Source of the DNA: Cognatundibacterium curvum
GTDB taxonomy: Bacteria > Pseudomonadota > Gammaproteobacteria > Burkholderiales > Burkholderiaceae_D
Direction of reading: 5' to 3'
DNA: 64,000 nucleotides
Assembly: GCF_014284235.1 (NCBI RefSeq)
Contig: NZ_JACOGD010000004.1
Coordinates: forward strand, 248,001 to 312,000
Position 1 is the stretch's first letter, and every line of letters starts with the position of its first letter. The position numbers and the translations under genes were made by a program. Shown piece after piece: positions 37,275 through 46,333 of this stretch. Below the pieces are notes generated by a model, which saw only the letters and a program-made list of their open reading frames with translations, was not told the origin of the DNA and searched no databases.

Positions 37275-39362
37275 ATGAAACCTTTGTTACTCACTACCCT
37301 GGCACTCAGCCTGATGAGCCTGTCAACTGGCGTCAGTCATGCGCATGAACACGCAACAGCGAGCGCCCCCCAGACCAAAGCCGGCACTGCGAGCGGCTCC
37401 GGCGTTGACCGCAGCCAGTCCGATCCGGCCGTCAGACCGCAGGATGATTTTTTCCGCCATGCGCAAGGCAGCTGGCTCAACAATACTGCGATCCCGTCCG
37501 ACCGTTCCGACTGGGGTGCATTTACCCAGGCGCGCGAAGAGGTGCAAACCCAATTGCGCGGGCTGATACAACAGGCCGCACTCAGCGCCGCGAGTAAAAG
37601 CGCTGCCGCCACGGATGCCAATCTGCAAAAAATCGGTGACCTGTATAACAGCGTGGTGAATCAGGACAAACTGAATCAGTCAGGATGGCGTCCCTTAGCC
37701 ACCGATTTGAAAAAAATTGATGCGGTAAAGAACCTGCGCGAACTCGCTAAACTGATCGCGCATCTGCAGCAAATTGGTGTGACCACGCCTTTCCATGCCA
37801 GCGTCGAGCAAGACAGCCGGCAATCGACACAATACATCCTGACGCTGGGCCAATCCGGACTCGGTTTGCCTAACCGCGATTATTATCTGAAGCAGGATGA
37901 GGCACGCAATCAGGAAATCAGCAGCCGTTACCTGAGCCATGTCAGCAAAATCCTGCAACTGTCTGGTGACACTGAGGCCGACGCGCATGCGCAGGCCATC
38001 CTGGCGCTGGAAACCGATCTGGCCTCTATCCAGTGGAGTAATGTAGAAAACCGCGATCCTGTTCGTACCTACAATAAGCTGAACCTGGCTGAACTGCGCG
38101 CGCTGACACCTTCCCTGGACTGGGCCAGTTATCTGAAAGCCAGTCACGTCGGCAATGGCCTGCAGCAAGTGCTGGTACAGCAACCCAGCTATTTGCGCGG
38201 TCTGGAAACTGTACTCAATAAACACAGTCTCGCAAGCTGGAAGGCTTACTTCCGCTGGCAATTACTGAATACCTACAGCCCGCATCTGTCGCAAGCCTTT
38301 ATCGATGAGAACTTTGCTTTCCGTGGCACCTTCCTGAGTGGTATCAAAGAAAACCGTTCGGCTGAAAAACGCGCAGTGGCACTGACCGATCAGATGCTGG
38401 GCGAGGCCGTAGGCAAATTGTATGTGCAGCGTTATTTCGCACCAGAGACCAAGGCCAGAACAGAAAAAATGGTGGCGAACTTTCTGGCTGCATTCAAAGC
38501 CAGCATAGAGGAACTGGACTGGATGAGTCCGGAAACCAAGAAGCAGGCGCAGATAAAACTTAGCAAAATCAGCGTCAAGGTGGGCTATCCTGCGCAATGG
38601 CGCGATTACAGCGCAATACGCATACTGCCAGATGATCTGACGGGTAATCTCAAGCGCATACGTCAGGCCGATCATGCACGTGAATTTGCACGTTTGGGCA
38701 AACCGGTAGACCGAAGCGTGTGGCATATGACACCGCAAACGGTGAATGCCTACTACAGCCCGGAAATGAATGAAATCGTATTCCCGGCAGCGCGTCTGCA
38801 AGCACCGCTGTTCAACGTCGATGCAGAAGACGCCTTCAATTACGGCGCACTCGGCATTTCTATCGGCCATGAAATCAGCCATGCGTTTGATGACTCCGGC
38901 TCGCAATACGATGGTGACGGCAATCTGCGCGACTGGTGGACTAAAGAAGACCGTGAAAAATTCAATGCACGCACCAGGATTCTGGTCGAACAATACAATG
39001 GCTATGCTCCGGTCCCTGGCAATTTCCTCAATGGTCAGCTGACCCTGGGTGAAAACATCGCTGACAATGCCGGTCTGATCATGGCGGTCAAAGCCTATCA
39101 TTTATCGCTGGGCGGCAAACCGGCACCGGTGATCGATGGCTGGACGGCGGAGCAGCGCCTGTTCTTTGGTCTGGCTCAGGCACGCCGCTTCAAAGCACGT
39201 GAATCACGGGCACTGGTGCTGATCAAGACCGATCCGCATTCACCCGGCGAATTCCGCGTCAATGGCAGCTTACGCAATCACCCGGATTTCTATACTTCAT
39301 TCGAAGTCAAACCCGGCGACAAGATGTACCTGCCACCGGAACAGCGCGTCAAACTCTGGTAA
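37275..39362 (+). CDS. M13 family metallopeptidase (PepO/neprilysin-like), exported
   Basis: The product is a 695-residue zinc endopeptidase with a signal peptide (cleavage near SHAHEH) and therefore periplasmic or surface-associated. A Gly/Ser/Ala-rich spacer (about 25-48) links it to the peptidase. The substrate-binding motif VNAYYSPEMNEIVFPAARLQ precedes the zinc motif HEISH (H532, E533, H536). The third ligand E593 is in ENIADNAG, with D597 also conserved. The conserved C-terminal residue W is in VKLW. M13 peptidases cut short peptides. Transcription ends at a strong terminator. Confidence 0.94.
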   Translation: MKPLLLTTLALSLMSLSTGVSHAHEHATASAPQTKAGTASGSGVDRSQSDPAVRPQDDFFRHAQGSWLNNTAIPSDRSDWGAFTQAREEVQTQLRGLIQQAALSAASKSAAATDANLQKIGDLYNSVVNQDKLNQSGWRPLATDLKKIDAVKNLRELAKLIAHLQQIGVTTPFHASVEQDSRQSTQYILTLGQSGLGLPNRDYYLKQDEARNQEISSRYLSHVSKILQLSGDTEADAHAQAILALETDLASIQWSNVENRDPVRTYNKLNLAELRALTPSLDWASYLKASHVGNGLQQVLVQQPSYLRGLETVLNKHSLASWKAYFRWQLLNTYSPHLSQAFIDENFAFRGTFLSGIKENRSAEKRAVALTDQMLGEAVGKLYVQRYFAPETKARTEKMVANFLAAFKASIEELDWMSPETKKQAQIKLSKISVKVGYPAQWRDYSAIRILPDDLTGNLKRIRQADHAREFARLGKPVDRSVWHMTPQTVNAYYSPEMNEIVFPAARLQAPLFNVDAEDAFNYGALGISIGHEISHAFDDSGSQYDGDGNLRDWWTKEDREKFNARTRILVEQYNGYAPVPGNFLNGQLTLGENIADNAGLIMAVKAYHLSLGGKPAPVIDGWTAEQRLFFGLAQARRFKARESRALVLIKTDPHSPGEFRVNGSLRNHPDFYTSFEVKPGDKMYLPPEQRVKLW

Positions 39363-39383
39363 GCACTGCCCTGCGTTTAGCCT

Positions 39384-39427
39384 AAAAAATGGCTGCACCT
39401 GCGACTCAGCGGTGCAGCCATTTTTTT
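39384..39427 (+). terminator. rho-independent terminator after M13 peptidase
   Basis: A6-TGGCTGCACC pairs with GGTGCAGCCA-T7 with an 11-nt loop. It starts 22 nt beyond the stop codon. Confidence 0.93.
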
Positions 39428-39546
39428 AGAGCAAGGTCGCACAAGCTGCTACTTCTGTACACAGGCCATGCGACTCTGGATTCAACGCTGGAACGCTAGC
39501 ACGCAACCAGTATGCTGTCCCTACCCCAAACAACAGGAGACAGATC

Positions 39547-40002
39547 ATGCAAACGACTTCAACTTCCTCATCTGCAGCTAAGCTGCGCCATTTCATGCTG
39601 AACGGCTTGCTGGCGGCCTTACTAAGCAGCAGCGCGATGGCTTACGCGGCAGATCCCTGTCTGTCCTGCGGCTCAGCCAAAGGATCAGAAGCAATTTCGC
39701 TGGGGATGGGTGTCGTGGTGCTGGGCAGCGCCTCAGCACTCGCAGGCTCTGGCAAGGTAGTCGTCACTGCCGTGGAAGGCACAGCCAACGGCGTATCTGT
39801 GGTGGTCAAAGCCTCCGGTCAGGCCAGCACAACGGTCATCGAATTGTCGGGCAAGGCACTGGAGAAAACCTCGCTGGTGGCGGGCAGCGTACTGGAACTG
39901 AGTGCGGTCAGCACCGGCTATTTACTGATCGCCTCCGGCAAGGCGATCGCCTTCATCCCGAATGAAATCGGCAAAGCCCTGTTGCACCACCAACGCGCCT
40001 GA
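39547..40002 (+). CDS. small exported protein, partner of DUF2145 gene
   Basis: The product is 151 residues and I do not know its family by name. The signal peptide is long (first 35 residues, ending AYAA). The mature part starts DPCLSCGSAKG, with two cysteines, then is rich in Ala, Gly, Ser and Val with an alternating beta-like pattern (GVVVLGSASALAGSGKVVV) and no charged clusters, like a lipid-associated or surface protein. The GGAG ribosome site is clear. It is 13 nt from the DUF2145 gene, so the two form a transcription unit and probably work together. Confidence 0.78.
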   Translation: MQTTSTSSSAAKLRHFMLNGLLAALLSSSAMAYAADPCLSCGSAKGSEAISLGMGVVVLGSASALAGSGKVVVTAVEGTANGVSVVVKASGQASTTVIELSGKALEKTSLVAGSVLELSAVSTGYLLIASGKAIAFIPNEIGKALLHHQRA

Positions 40003-40015
40003 GGCGGAGGCTGAT

Positions 40016-40864
40016 ATGACGCATGTAACTACACCGCAGCCGTCGGCCAGCTTAGCAAGACCGCGTCACTTCAGCGCATGGAGTCTGCTGAGCTTACTGA
40101 CTTTGCTGAGCTGTCTAATGTTAATGAGCCAGCCTGCCCATGCGGGTCGTCCTTGCGAGCCACCCGCCTACAATCCTGGCAAAACCATGCAGGCGCTGGA
40201 GTTTGCCGAAAAAGTCCGGCAAACGCTGGAGGCCAGCGGCGCACAAGTGGCGCTGATTGCACGCGCGGGTCAGGATTTGTCGGCATATCAGCTGCGTTTT
40301 TCCCATCTGGGCATCATCCGCAAACTGCCCGATGGCCGCTGGTCAGTCATGCACGAACTCAATGACTGTGGTACGGCCAATTCCGCCTTGTATCACGAAG
40401 GACTGGGTAATTTTTTTCTGGATGATATGCATCGCTTCGAAAGCCTGTTACTGATACCGTCAGCAACACTGCAAAACGCCTTGGCGGAACAGATCACGTC
40501 CGGTCATGCCAGGCAGTTGCATGAAGCTTCCTACAATATGCTGGCCTTCGCTTATGCAACGCGCTATCAGAATTCGAATCAGTGGGGACTGGAAGTGCTC
40601 GCTGCAGCCAGCGATCCGTGTATTCAAACCCGGCAACAGGCGCAGGACTGGCTCAAAGCCCAGCGCTATCAGCCTCAGAACTTGCAGTTATCCAGTATGA
40701 CCCGGCTGGGCGCGCGCATGTTCCGTGCCAATGTGAGTTTTGACGATCATCCGTTTGAACGCCGTATGGCAGGACAAATCGATACCGTGAGTGTGGAGTC
40801 GGTAGAAAAATTCATGCAGCAATTGCCGGAACCGCCTCAGGTACTGCTGGTAAGCGCAGACTGA
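40016..40864 (+). CDS. DUF2145 family exported protein
   Basis: The product is 282 residues from ATG 40016, which has a strong GGAGG ribosome site. A signal peptide ends at PAHA. The mature chain carries the DUF2145 features GRPCEPPAYNP, VALIARAGQDLSAYQLRFSH and the WSVMHELNDCGTANSALYHE block with GLGNFFLDDM. The fold looks like a cysteine hydrolase (NlpC/P60 or YiiX-like), since SHLG and the conserved H/C could be catalytic; that is a guess. The frame begins 18 codons earlier without support. Confidence 0.85.
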   Translation: MTHVTTPQPSASLARPRHFSAWSLLSLLTLLSCLMLMSQPAHAGRPCEPPAYNPGKTMQALEFAEKVRQTLEASGAQVALIARAGQDLSAYQLRFSHLGIIRKLPDGRWSVMHELNDCGTANSALYHEGLGNFFLDDMHRFESLLLIPSATLQNALAEQITSGHARQLHEASYNMLAFAYATRYQNSNQWGLEVLAAASDPCIQTRQQAQDWLKAQRYQPQNLQLSSMTRLGARMFRANVSFDDHPFERRMAGQIDTVSVESVEKFMQQLPEPPQVLLVSAD

Positions 40865-40881
40865 AACCAGTGCAAACTGAA

Positions 40882-40910
40882 ACCACCGCCCGCTGCTTGC
40901 CAGCGGTGGT
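40882..40910. terminator. possible terminator hairpin between convergent genes
   Basis: ACCACCGC pairs with GCGGTGGT around a loop that can itself pair (CGCTG/CAGCG). No T-run follows, so confidence is low. It lies between the DUF2145 and flavodoxin genes. Confidence 0.4.
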
Positions 40911-40925
40911 GTGCATCAGGCCAGC

Positions 40926-41498
40926 TTATTGATTGAAACGCTGAGCCACTTGAGCGATACGCTGACCAAACAGCTTCGCGGTTTCCAGATCGCCCGGCAG
41001 CGGGCCTTCTTCCGGGCTGGCATCGGATGGAGACTGGGTCATCAGACCGGCAAAGCTGCCGACAAAATTGATGTCATTACGCTGCGCTGCCTTGCTGTTA
41101 GCAGGCATCAGGCCAGTACCAACCCAGATCATGGAATGCTGTTGCGCCAGCGTGAACAGGGTATGCAAGGTCGACAGTTTGTCACCATTCATGGTCGCAG
41201 AATTGGTGAAACCAGCTGCGATTTTGTCTTTCCATTGCTGGGTAAACCACTGTTTGGAACTGGCATCGGCAAACTTTTTAAACTGCCAGGAAACCGTGCC
41301 CATATAGGTCGGTGAGCCGAATACGATTGCGTCGGCAGCCGCCAGACTGGCCCACTGTGCATCGCTGATCGTGCCTTCAGCGCTGATCTGTATCAGCTCA
41401 GTCTGTGCACCTGCTGCTGCAGCACCGGCCTCTACGGCTTGTGCTGCTTTGGTGGTATGGCCATAACCGGAATGAAAAACGATAGCTACTTTACTCAT
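40926..41498 (-). CDS. flavodoxin-fold NAD(P)H-dependent oxidoreductase (WrbA-like)
   Basis: The product is 190 residues. The FMN-binding N-terminus is VAIVFHSGYGHTTKAAQAVE, and SPTYMGTVSWQFKKFAD is the second flavin loop. It is probably an NAD(P)H:quinone reductase or an FMN reductase that handles quinones. A very strong ribosome site, AAGGAGATA, precedes the ATG. The gene is 50 nt behind the pirin gene on the same strand, so the two are one unit under the control of the divergent LysR protein. Confidence 0.88.
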   Translation of the reverse strand: MSKVAIVFHSGYGHTTKAAQAVEAGAAAAGAQTELIQISAEGTISDAQWASLAAADAIVFGSPTYMGTVSWQFKKFADASSKQWFTQQWKDKIAAGFTNSATMNGDKLSTLHTLFTLAQQHSMIWVGTGLMPANSKAAQRNDINFVGSFAGLMTQSPSDASPEEGPLPGDLETAKLFGQRIAQVAQRFNQ

Positions 41499-41548
41499 GT
41501 GTATCTCCTTCGACGAGAAAATAAAACAGGCGGCGCTGCCGCCTGAAC

Positions 41549-42250
41549 TTAACGTGGCAAATCAAATACCAGCACTTCGGCGTCCTGACCTTCAGACAAA
41601 CTCAGTATAGCTTCATCCTGCAACATCAGCGCGTCGCCTTCCTGCATGCTGACACCATTCACAGTCAGGCTGCCACGTGCCAGGTGCACATACACCAGCC
41701 GCCCCGCTGTGATAGCCTGCTCCAGGCTGTGACCAGCTTCAAACAAGCCTATCGCCAGCGTAGCGTTCTGCCGTATCGCAATCGAACCCTCCGAGCCATC
41801 CGGTGACGCGACCACGCGCAGACGGCCTAGCTTTTCTTCACGGCTAAATTGCTGTTCCTGATAGCGCGGCGGCTGACGCAGTGCATCAGGTTGTATCCAG
41901 ATTTGCAGCAAGCGCGTGTGGTGCGCTGTGTCCGGATTGAACTCAGAATGACGCACACCGGTACCGGCACTCATATACTGCACATTACCGGGACGGATGG
42001 TGCTGCCATTGCCTATGCTGTCTTTGTGCGCAATTGCGCCTTCCAGCACATAGGTAATGATTTCCATATCCTGATGCGGATGAGTACCAAAGCCCATGCC
42101 GGGAGCGATCCAGTCATCATTAATCACGCGCAGCGGACCAAAGCCCATGTGCTGAGGGTCGTAATATTCGGCAAAGGAAAAGCTATGGTAGGACTTCAGC
42201 CAGCCATGTTCTGCATAGCCACGTTCTTTTGATGTTCTGCGAATAAGCAT
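41549..42250 (-). CDS. pirin family protein
   Basis: The product is 233 residues of the bicupin pirin family (YhhW type). The metal-binding motif is GFGTHPHQDMEIITYVLEGA, with VRHSEFNP further on. Pirins of this sort can act as quercetin dioxygenases or respond to redox compounds. ATG 42250 with GGGG before it is preferred to a start four codons upstream. It is divergent from a LysR gene, with a TTCAAA-N3-TTTGAT palindrome 12 nt upstream of its start. Confidence 0.93.
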   Translation of the reverse strand: MLIRRTSKERGYAEHGWLKSYHSFSFAEYYDPQHMGFGPLRVINDDWIAPGMGFGTHPHQDMEIITYVLEGAIAHKDSIGNGSTIRPGNVQYMSAGTGVRHSEFNPDTAHHTRLLQIWIQPDALRQPPRYQEQQFSREEKLGRLRVVASPDGSEGSIAIRQNATLAIGLFEAGHSLEQAITAGRLVYVHLARGSLTVNGVSMQEGDALMLQDEAILSLSEGQDAEVLVFDLPR

Positions 42251-42261
42251 AATGCCCCCCA

Positions 42262-42276
42262 TTCAAATATTTTGAT
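42262..42276. promoter_or_regulatory. operator-like palindrome next to pirin start
   Basis: TTCAAA-TAT-TTTGAT (half-sites differ at one end base) lies immediately upstream of the pirin gene. A second copy at 42340-42354 has the same half-sites and 3-bp spacer; the centres are 78 bp apart. Confidence 0.5.
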
Positions 42277-42339
42277 GTCAGAAGCCACACTATACATATT
42301 GATATCAGCGGATATAAGGTGTAAATTTTATCGACTTTA

Positions 42340-42354
42340 TTCAAATTTTTTGAA
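42340..42354. promoter_or_regulatory. operator-like palindrome next to lysR start
   Basis: TTCAAA-TTT-TTTGAA is a perfect palindrome that ends 5 nt before the LysR-family ATG. It could serve autoregulation and looping with the copy at 42262-42276. Confidence 0.5.
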
Positions 42355-42359
42355 CAAGC

Positions 42360-43286
42360 ATGAATCTGACGCTGGAAGCACTGCAAATACTCGATGCAAT
42401 CGCGCGCAAAGGCAGCTTTGCAGCGGCTGCGGCGGCGCTTGACAAAGTGCCGTCAGCGATCACTTACAGCATACGTAAGCTGGAAGAAGATCTGGATGTG
42501 CTGCTGTTTGACAGGCGCGGGCATAAGGCACAACTGACCGAGGCCGGTGCCGAATTACTGCAGCAGGGCCGCCATTTGCTGAACGCGGCGCAGGAGCTGG
42601 AAAACCGGGTCAAGCGTACCGCCTCAGGGTGGGAAGCCGAATTCCGCATCGTACTTGATGGCGTGATCCGCTTTGAAGACCTGATCCCCTTACTGCAGGA
42701 ATTTGAACTACAGGGTTGCGGCACGCGCCTGCGCATCAGTCAGGAAGTGTTATCCGGGGTATGGGAAACCATGGTCACCGGACGCGCGGATCTGGCCATC
42801 GGTGCCGCCTACGAGGGACCCGATGCCTTCCGTACCCAGGCTGAGTTTCAAAGCCGTCTGTTGGGGAATCTGGACTGGGTATTTGCCGTCGCGCCTTCCC
42901 ATCCGCTGGCCAGCTTGCCAGAACCGCTGATGCCGGAAACCCTGCAGACATTTCGCGCGGTCGTGGTCGGTGATACCGGTCTGACCTTACCCAGTATGTC
43001 AGCCGGTGTGCTGCGCGGTCAGGATACGCTGACGGTACCATCGATGCAGGCTAAACTGGCTGCGCAACTGGCGGGACTCGGTTGCGGCCATCTGCCGCGA
43101 CGGCTGGCTCAGCCTTATCTGGATCAGGGCAGTCTGGTCGAAAAACAGACCAGCGCCCACCGTCCAGCTGGCAATAACCGCATCGTCTGGCGCAGCGCGA
43201 ATAAAGGCAAGGCCTTGCAATGGTTTTTACAAAAACTGAGTGATCCACAGGTACAGCGCAGCCTGATGGATAACCATCATGAATGA
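42360..43286 (+). CDS. LysR family transcriptional regulator
   Basis: The product is 308 residues with the helix-turn-helix GSFAAAAAALDKVPSAITYS (about 18-37) and a C-terminal effector-binding domain. It is divergent from pirin and the flavodoxin gene. That arrangement is common for regulators that sense quinones or related redox compounds, and those genes are its likely targets. gluQRS follows after 13 nt on the same strand and may be read through. Confidence 0.93.
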   Translation: MNLTLEALQILDAIARKGSFAAAAAALDKVPSAITYSIRKLEEDLDVLLFDRRGHKAQLTEAGAELLQQGRHLLNAAQELENRVKRTASGWEAEFRIVLDGVIRFEDLIPLLQEFELQGCGTRLRISQEVLSGVWETMVTGRADLAIGAAYEGPDAFRTQAEFQSRLLGNLDWVFAVAPSHPLASLPEPLMPETLQTFRAVVVGDTGLTLPSMSAGVLRGQDTLTVPSMQAKLAAQLAGLGCGHLPRRLAQPYLDQGSLVEKQTSAHRPAGNNRIVWRSANKGKALQWFLQKLSDPQVQRSLMDNHHE

Positions 43287-43299
43287 GGCATAGCGGAAC

Positions 43300-44283
43300 A
43301 TGTCTGTTTTCAGCAGCACTTCGGCAGCATCTGTCACCCCGGTCACCTCCTCCACCGGCTATACCGGACGCTTCGCGCCCTCGCCCACCGGCCCGCTGCA
43401 CCTGGGTTCGCTGGTCGCTGCAATGGCCAGCTATCTGGATGCCAGAGCACATCAGGGACGCTGGCTGTTACGCATAGAGGACCTGGATTTTGACCGCAAT
43501 GTTGCGGACGCAGATCGCCATATCCTGCATTCATTACAACGCTGTGGCATGCACTGGGATGGCGAAGTCAGCTGGCAAAGCCAGCGCCAGCCACTGTATG
43601 AACAGGCACTGGAACAACTGGCGACACAAGTCTATCCCTGTTCCTGCTCGCGCAAAGAAATCGCTGATTCCAGGCTGCGTGCCGGTGTGGCGGCCAGCCA
43701 GGTCTATCCCGGCACTTGTCGTACTGGTCTGGCACCGGGTAAAACAGCCCGCGCCTGGCGTTTGCGGGTACCTGATGGCGAGGCTGCGGTCTTTCAGTTT
43801 GAAGACCGCTTGCTCGGTGCCCAGACTCAGGATCTGGCCAGCGAGGTCGGTGATTTTGTGTTGAAACGCGCCGATGGCTTCTGGGCTTATCAACTGGCGG
43901 TGGTGGTCGACGATGCTGCGCAGGGCATCAGCCATGTGGTGCGCGGTGCCGATCTGCTCGATTCGACTGCGCGTCAGTGTTATCTGCAGCAGTTACTCGG
44001 ACTGCCAAGGCCAGCCTATCTGCATGTGCCTGTCGTGAATAATGCGGATGGCGAAAAATTATCAAAACAAACCGGCGCACTCGCCTTCGACCGTGGCGAC
44101 AATGATTTGCTGCAGGACGCGCTGCTGCCTGCAGCGCGCTTTCTGGGCTTACATATTTCGCCATCAGCGAACAATCTCAATGCCTTCTGGGACAATGCCA
44201 CTGCAGCCTGGGCGCAGCAGATAGCGCTGCACCAGGCACATCAAGCAGATCAGCTGCATCAACAACAGAAACAACAGCCATGA
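43300..44283 (+). CDS. gluQRS: glutamyl-Q tRNA(Asp) synthetase
   Basis: This enzyme attaches Glu to the queuosine base at position 34 of tRNA-Asp. The product is 327 residues. It has the HIGH-like motif APSPTGPLHLGS, the KMSKS-like motif KLSKQTG and a zinc site in YPCSCSRKEI and YPGTC. The anticodon-binding domain of true glutamyl-tRNA synthetase is missing, as expected. Residues 1-20 form a Ser/Thr-rich extension. The tail is Gln/His-rich. It is overlapped at its stop by the next gene (ATGA). Confidence 0.95.
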   Translation: MSVFSSTSAASVTPVTSSTGYTGRFAPSPTGPLHLGSLVAAMASYLDARAHQGRWLLRIEDLDFDRNVADADRHILHSLQRCGMHWDGEVSWQSQRQPLYEQALEQLATQVYPCSCSRKEIADSRLRAGVAASQVYPGTCRTGLAPGKTARAWRLRVPDGEAAVFQFEDRLLGAQTQDLASEVGDFVLKRADGFWAYQLAVVVDDAAQGISHVVRGADLLDSTARQCYLQQLLGLPRPAYLHVPVVNNADGEKLSKQTGALAFDRGDNDLLQDALLPAARFLGLHISPSANNLNAFWDNATAAWAQQIALHQAHQADQLHQQQKQQP

Positions 44284-44714
44284 AATCTCACTTCCTGCGT
44301 AATACCCTGTTCGCCATCACCCTGTTCTGCGCCAGCGTTGGTCTGGCGCTGCCCTGGGGTTTGTACTACTACGGTTTGCACGCACTGACGAGCTTGCCAC
44401 AGCCAGCCACTACGCTGCTGAGTCAGGAACAACAGGCCGCACAATGGGCGCAGGCTGGCTTTCAGATACCGGCCGAAGAAGTGCAGCTGAATCCGGTCAG
44501 CTATCTGTTTTCCGCGACTGGCCAGGATGCACCGCCTGCCGTGACCAGCTTTGCCTGGCGCATCGCGTCTGCGCATTTATCGCGTCAGTTACCGCAGGCT
44601 GGCGTATGGCAAAAAACCCTGTGCGGCAGTGCGCTGACGATCTGGATTACACGCCACTGGAGTCAGGCCCAGATCGTCTCTACCGCAGCACAGCTGGATA
44701 CCAAGCGGCCCTGA
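44280..44714 (+). CDS. membrane-anchored or exported protein, unknown
   Basis: The product is 144 residues and not recognised. The first 30 residues form a hydrophobic signal or anchor (NTLFAITLFCASVGLALPWG). The rest is a small domain with SYLFSATGQDAPPAVTSFAW and a single Cys (LCGSAL). The ATG overlaps the gluQRS stop codon by 4 nt, so its translation is coupled to gluQRS. It is convergent with the multicopper oxidase gene. Confidence 0.72.
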   Translation: MKSHFLRNTLFAITLFCASVGLALPWGLYYYGLHALTSLPQPATTLLSQEQQAAQWAQAGFQIPAEEVQLNPVSYLFSATGQDAPPAVTSFAWRIASAHLSRQLPQAGVWQKTLCGSALTIWITRHWSQAQIVSTAAQLDTKRP

Positions 44715-44755
44715 AAACGCAACTGCATATTCAGTGGCTTCAGCCGCGAGACACA

Positions 44756-46189
44756 TCAATGTCCTTGATGGCCGCCATGCCCTGCGTGACCTTGCGGTTT
44801 CACCACCTGCACTTCAACTTCCTTGCCGTGCATGCTGTGCGCAGATCCGCTGGCTGGCGGCGGTGCACGTAAAGCCTCAGGCAACTCGCCGGTATATTCC
44901 CAGGCCTGAGTACCGGCAGGATGCGCAAACCAGCCGGGATCACTATAGTCGCCCGGCTTTTGCTGCTTGCGTACCTTCATCACGCTGAACATACCGCCCA
45001 TCTCCAGCCCTCCAAATGGGCCCTCACCCGTCATCATCGGTAAAGTATTGTCCGGTAAAGGCATCTCCATCATGCCCATATCGGCCATGCCCTTGTCGCC
45101 CATGGTCATGTATGCCGGAATCAGGCGTTGAATTTTTTCCGCCACACCACTTTGATCGACGCCTATCATCGATGGCAGATTGTGGCCCATCGCATTCATG
45201 GTGTGATGGCTTTTATGGCAGTGAAAAGCCCAGTCGCCCTCTTCATCAGCGATCAGCTCGATCTGACGCATCTGGCCTACCGCGATATCTGTGGTGACTT
45301 CGGGCCAGCGTGCGGTTTTCGGTATTGGGCCACCATCGGTACCTGTCACGGTAAATTCATGGCCATGAATATGTATAGGATGATTGGTCATGGTGAGATT
45401 GCCGACGCGTATACGCACCCTGTCATTCTGACGCACAGCCAGACTATCTATGCCCGGGAATACCCGGCTATTCCAGCACCATAAATTAAATTCCGTCATG
45501 GTCGAGATACTGGGCCGGGATGCACCCGGCTCTATATCAAAGGCATTGAGTAAGAACACAAAGTCGCGGTCCGCTTCGGTAATCAGCGGATGCGGCTGTT
45601 TCGGGTGCGTGATCCAGGCGCCCATCATGCCCATCGCCATCTGCGTCATTTCATCGGCATGTGGGTGATACATGAAGCTGCCGGGACGGCGCGCCACAAA
45701 TTCATAGACCATGGTTTTGCCGGGCTGAATAGCAGGCTGAGTCAGTCCGGAAACACCATCCATACCATTTGGTAAGCGTTGTCCATGCCAGTGCACACTG
45801 GTGTGTTCCGGCAGACGGTTGGTCACAAATATCCTGACCCGGTCGCCCTCTACCACCTCTATGGTCGGCCCCGGACTTTGTCCGTTATAACCCCACAGAT
45901 GCGCTTTCATACCGGGTGCGATTTCACGCACCACCGGTTCCGCGATCAGGTGAAATTCCTTCACACCCTGATTCATACGCCAGGGCAGCGTCCAGCCATT
46001 CAGCGTCATGACGGGACGGTAAGGACGTCCATTCGGTGGCAGCAGCGGCGGCATGGAGGCGGCGCTGTTCTGACTGACTACTTCCGGTAAGCCGGCCAGT
46101 GCAACCCGGCTGACTGCGCTGGCTGCCAGCGCACCACCAGCAATACCCGCCATACTGGCTGCTTTAAAAAAAGATCTTCTTGAGTTCAT
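44756..46189 (-). CDS. multicopper oxidase, Tat-exported
   Basis: The product is 477 residues from ATG 46189. The twin-arginine signal is MNSRRSFFKAASMAG. Copper-binding motifs are HTSVHWHG, YHPHADEM, HPIHIHGHEF and FHCHKSHHTMNAM; the last holds type 1 ligands, including a likely axial Met. The C-terminal part is rich in Met (MGDKGMADMGMMEMPL) and ends with a His-rich tail (GHAGHGGHQGH), which may bind Cu(I). A copper-detoxifying oxidase is the likeliest role. It is the last gene of a three-gene minus-strand unit with a TolC-type lipoprotein and a small Cys/His-containing protein. Confidence 0.92.
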   Translation of the reverse strand: MNSRRSFFKAASMAGIAGGALAASAVSRVALAGLPEVVSQNSAASMPPLLPPNGRPYRPVMTLNGWTLPWRMNQGVKEFHLIAEPVVREIAPGMKAHLWGYNGQSPGPTIEVVEGDRVRIFVTNRLPEHTSVHWHGQRLPNGMDGVSGLTQPAIQPGKTMVYEFVARRPGSFMYHPHADEMTQMAMGMMGAWITHPKQPHPLITEADRDFVFLLNAFDIEPGASRPSISTMTEFNLWCWNSRVFPGIDSLAVRQNDRVRIRVGNLTMTNHPIHIHGHEFTVTGTDGGPIPKTARWPEVTTDIAVGQMRQIELIADEEGDWAFHCHKSHHTMNAMGHNLPSMIGVDQSGVAEKIQRLIPAYMTMGDKGMADMGMMEMPLPDNTLPMMTGEGPFGGLEMGGMFSVMKVRKQQKPGDYSDPGWFAHPAGTQAWEYTGELPEALRAPPPASGSAHSMHGKEVEVQVVKPQGHAGHGGHQGH

Positions 46190-46333
46190 CGTATTTCTTC
46201 CTGACTCAGGCATAGGCATGGCTGCCATCGGTGAGCAGCTCACTGCAATACGCCTCTAGGTAGTCTTGCAAATTTTTCTGATCACGACTGGCAAAGACAG
46301 CCGGTCGCACATGTGTACTTAACGTAGTAGTTT

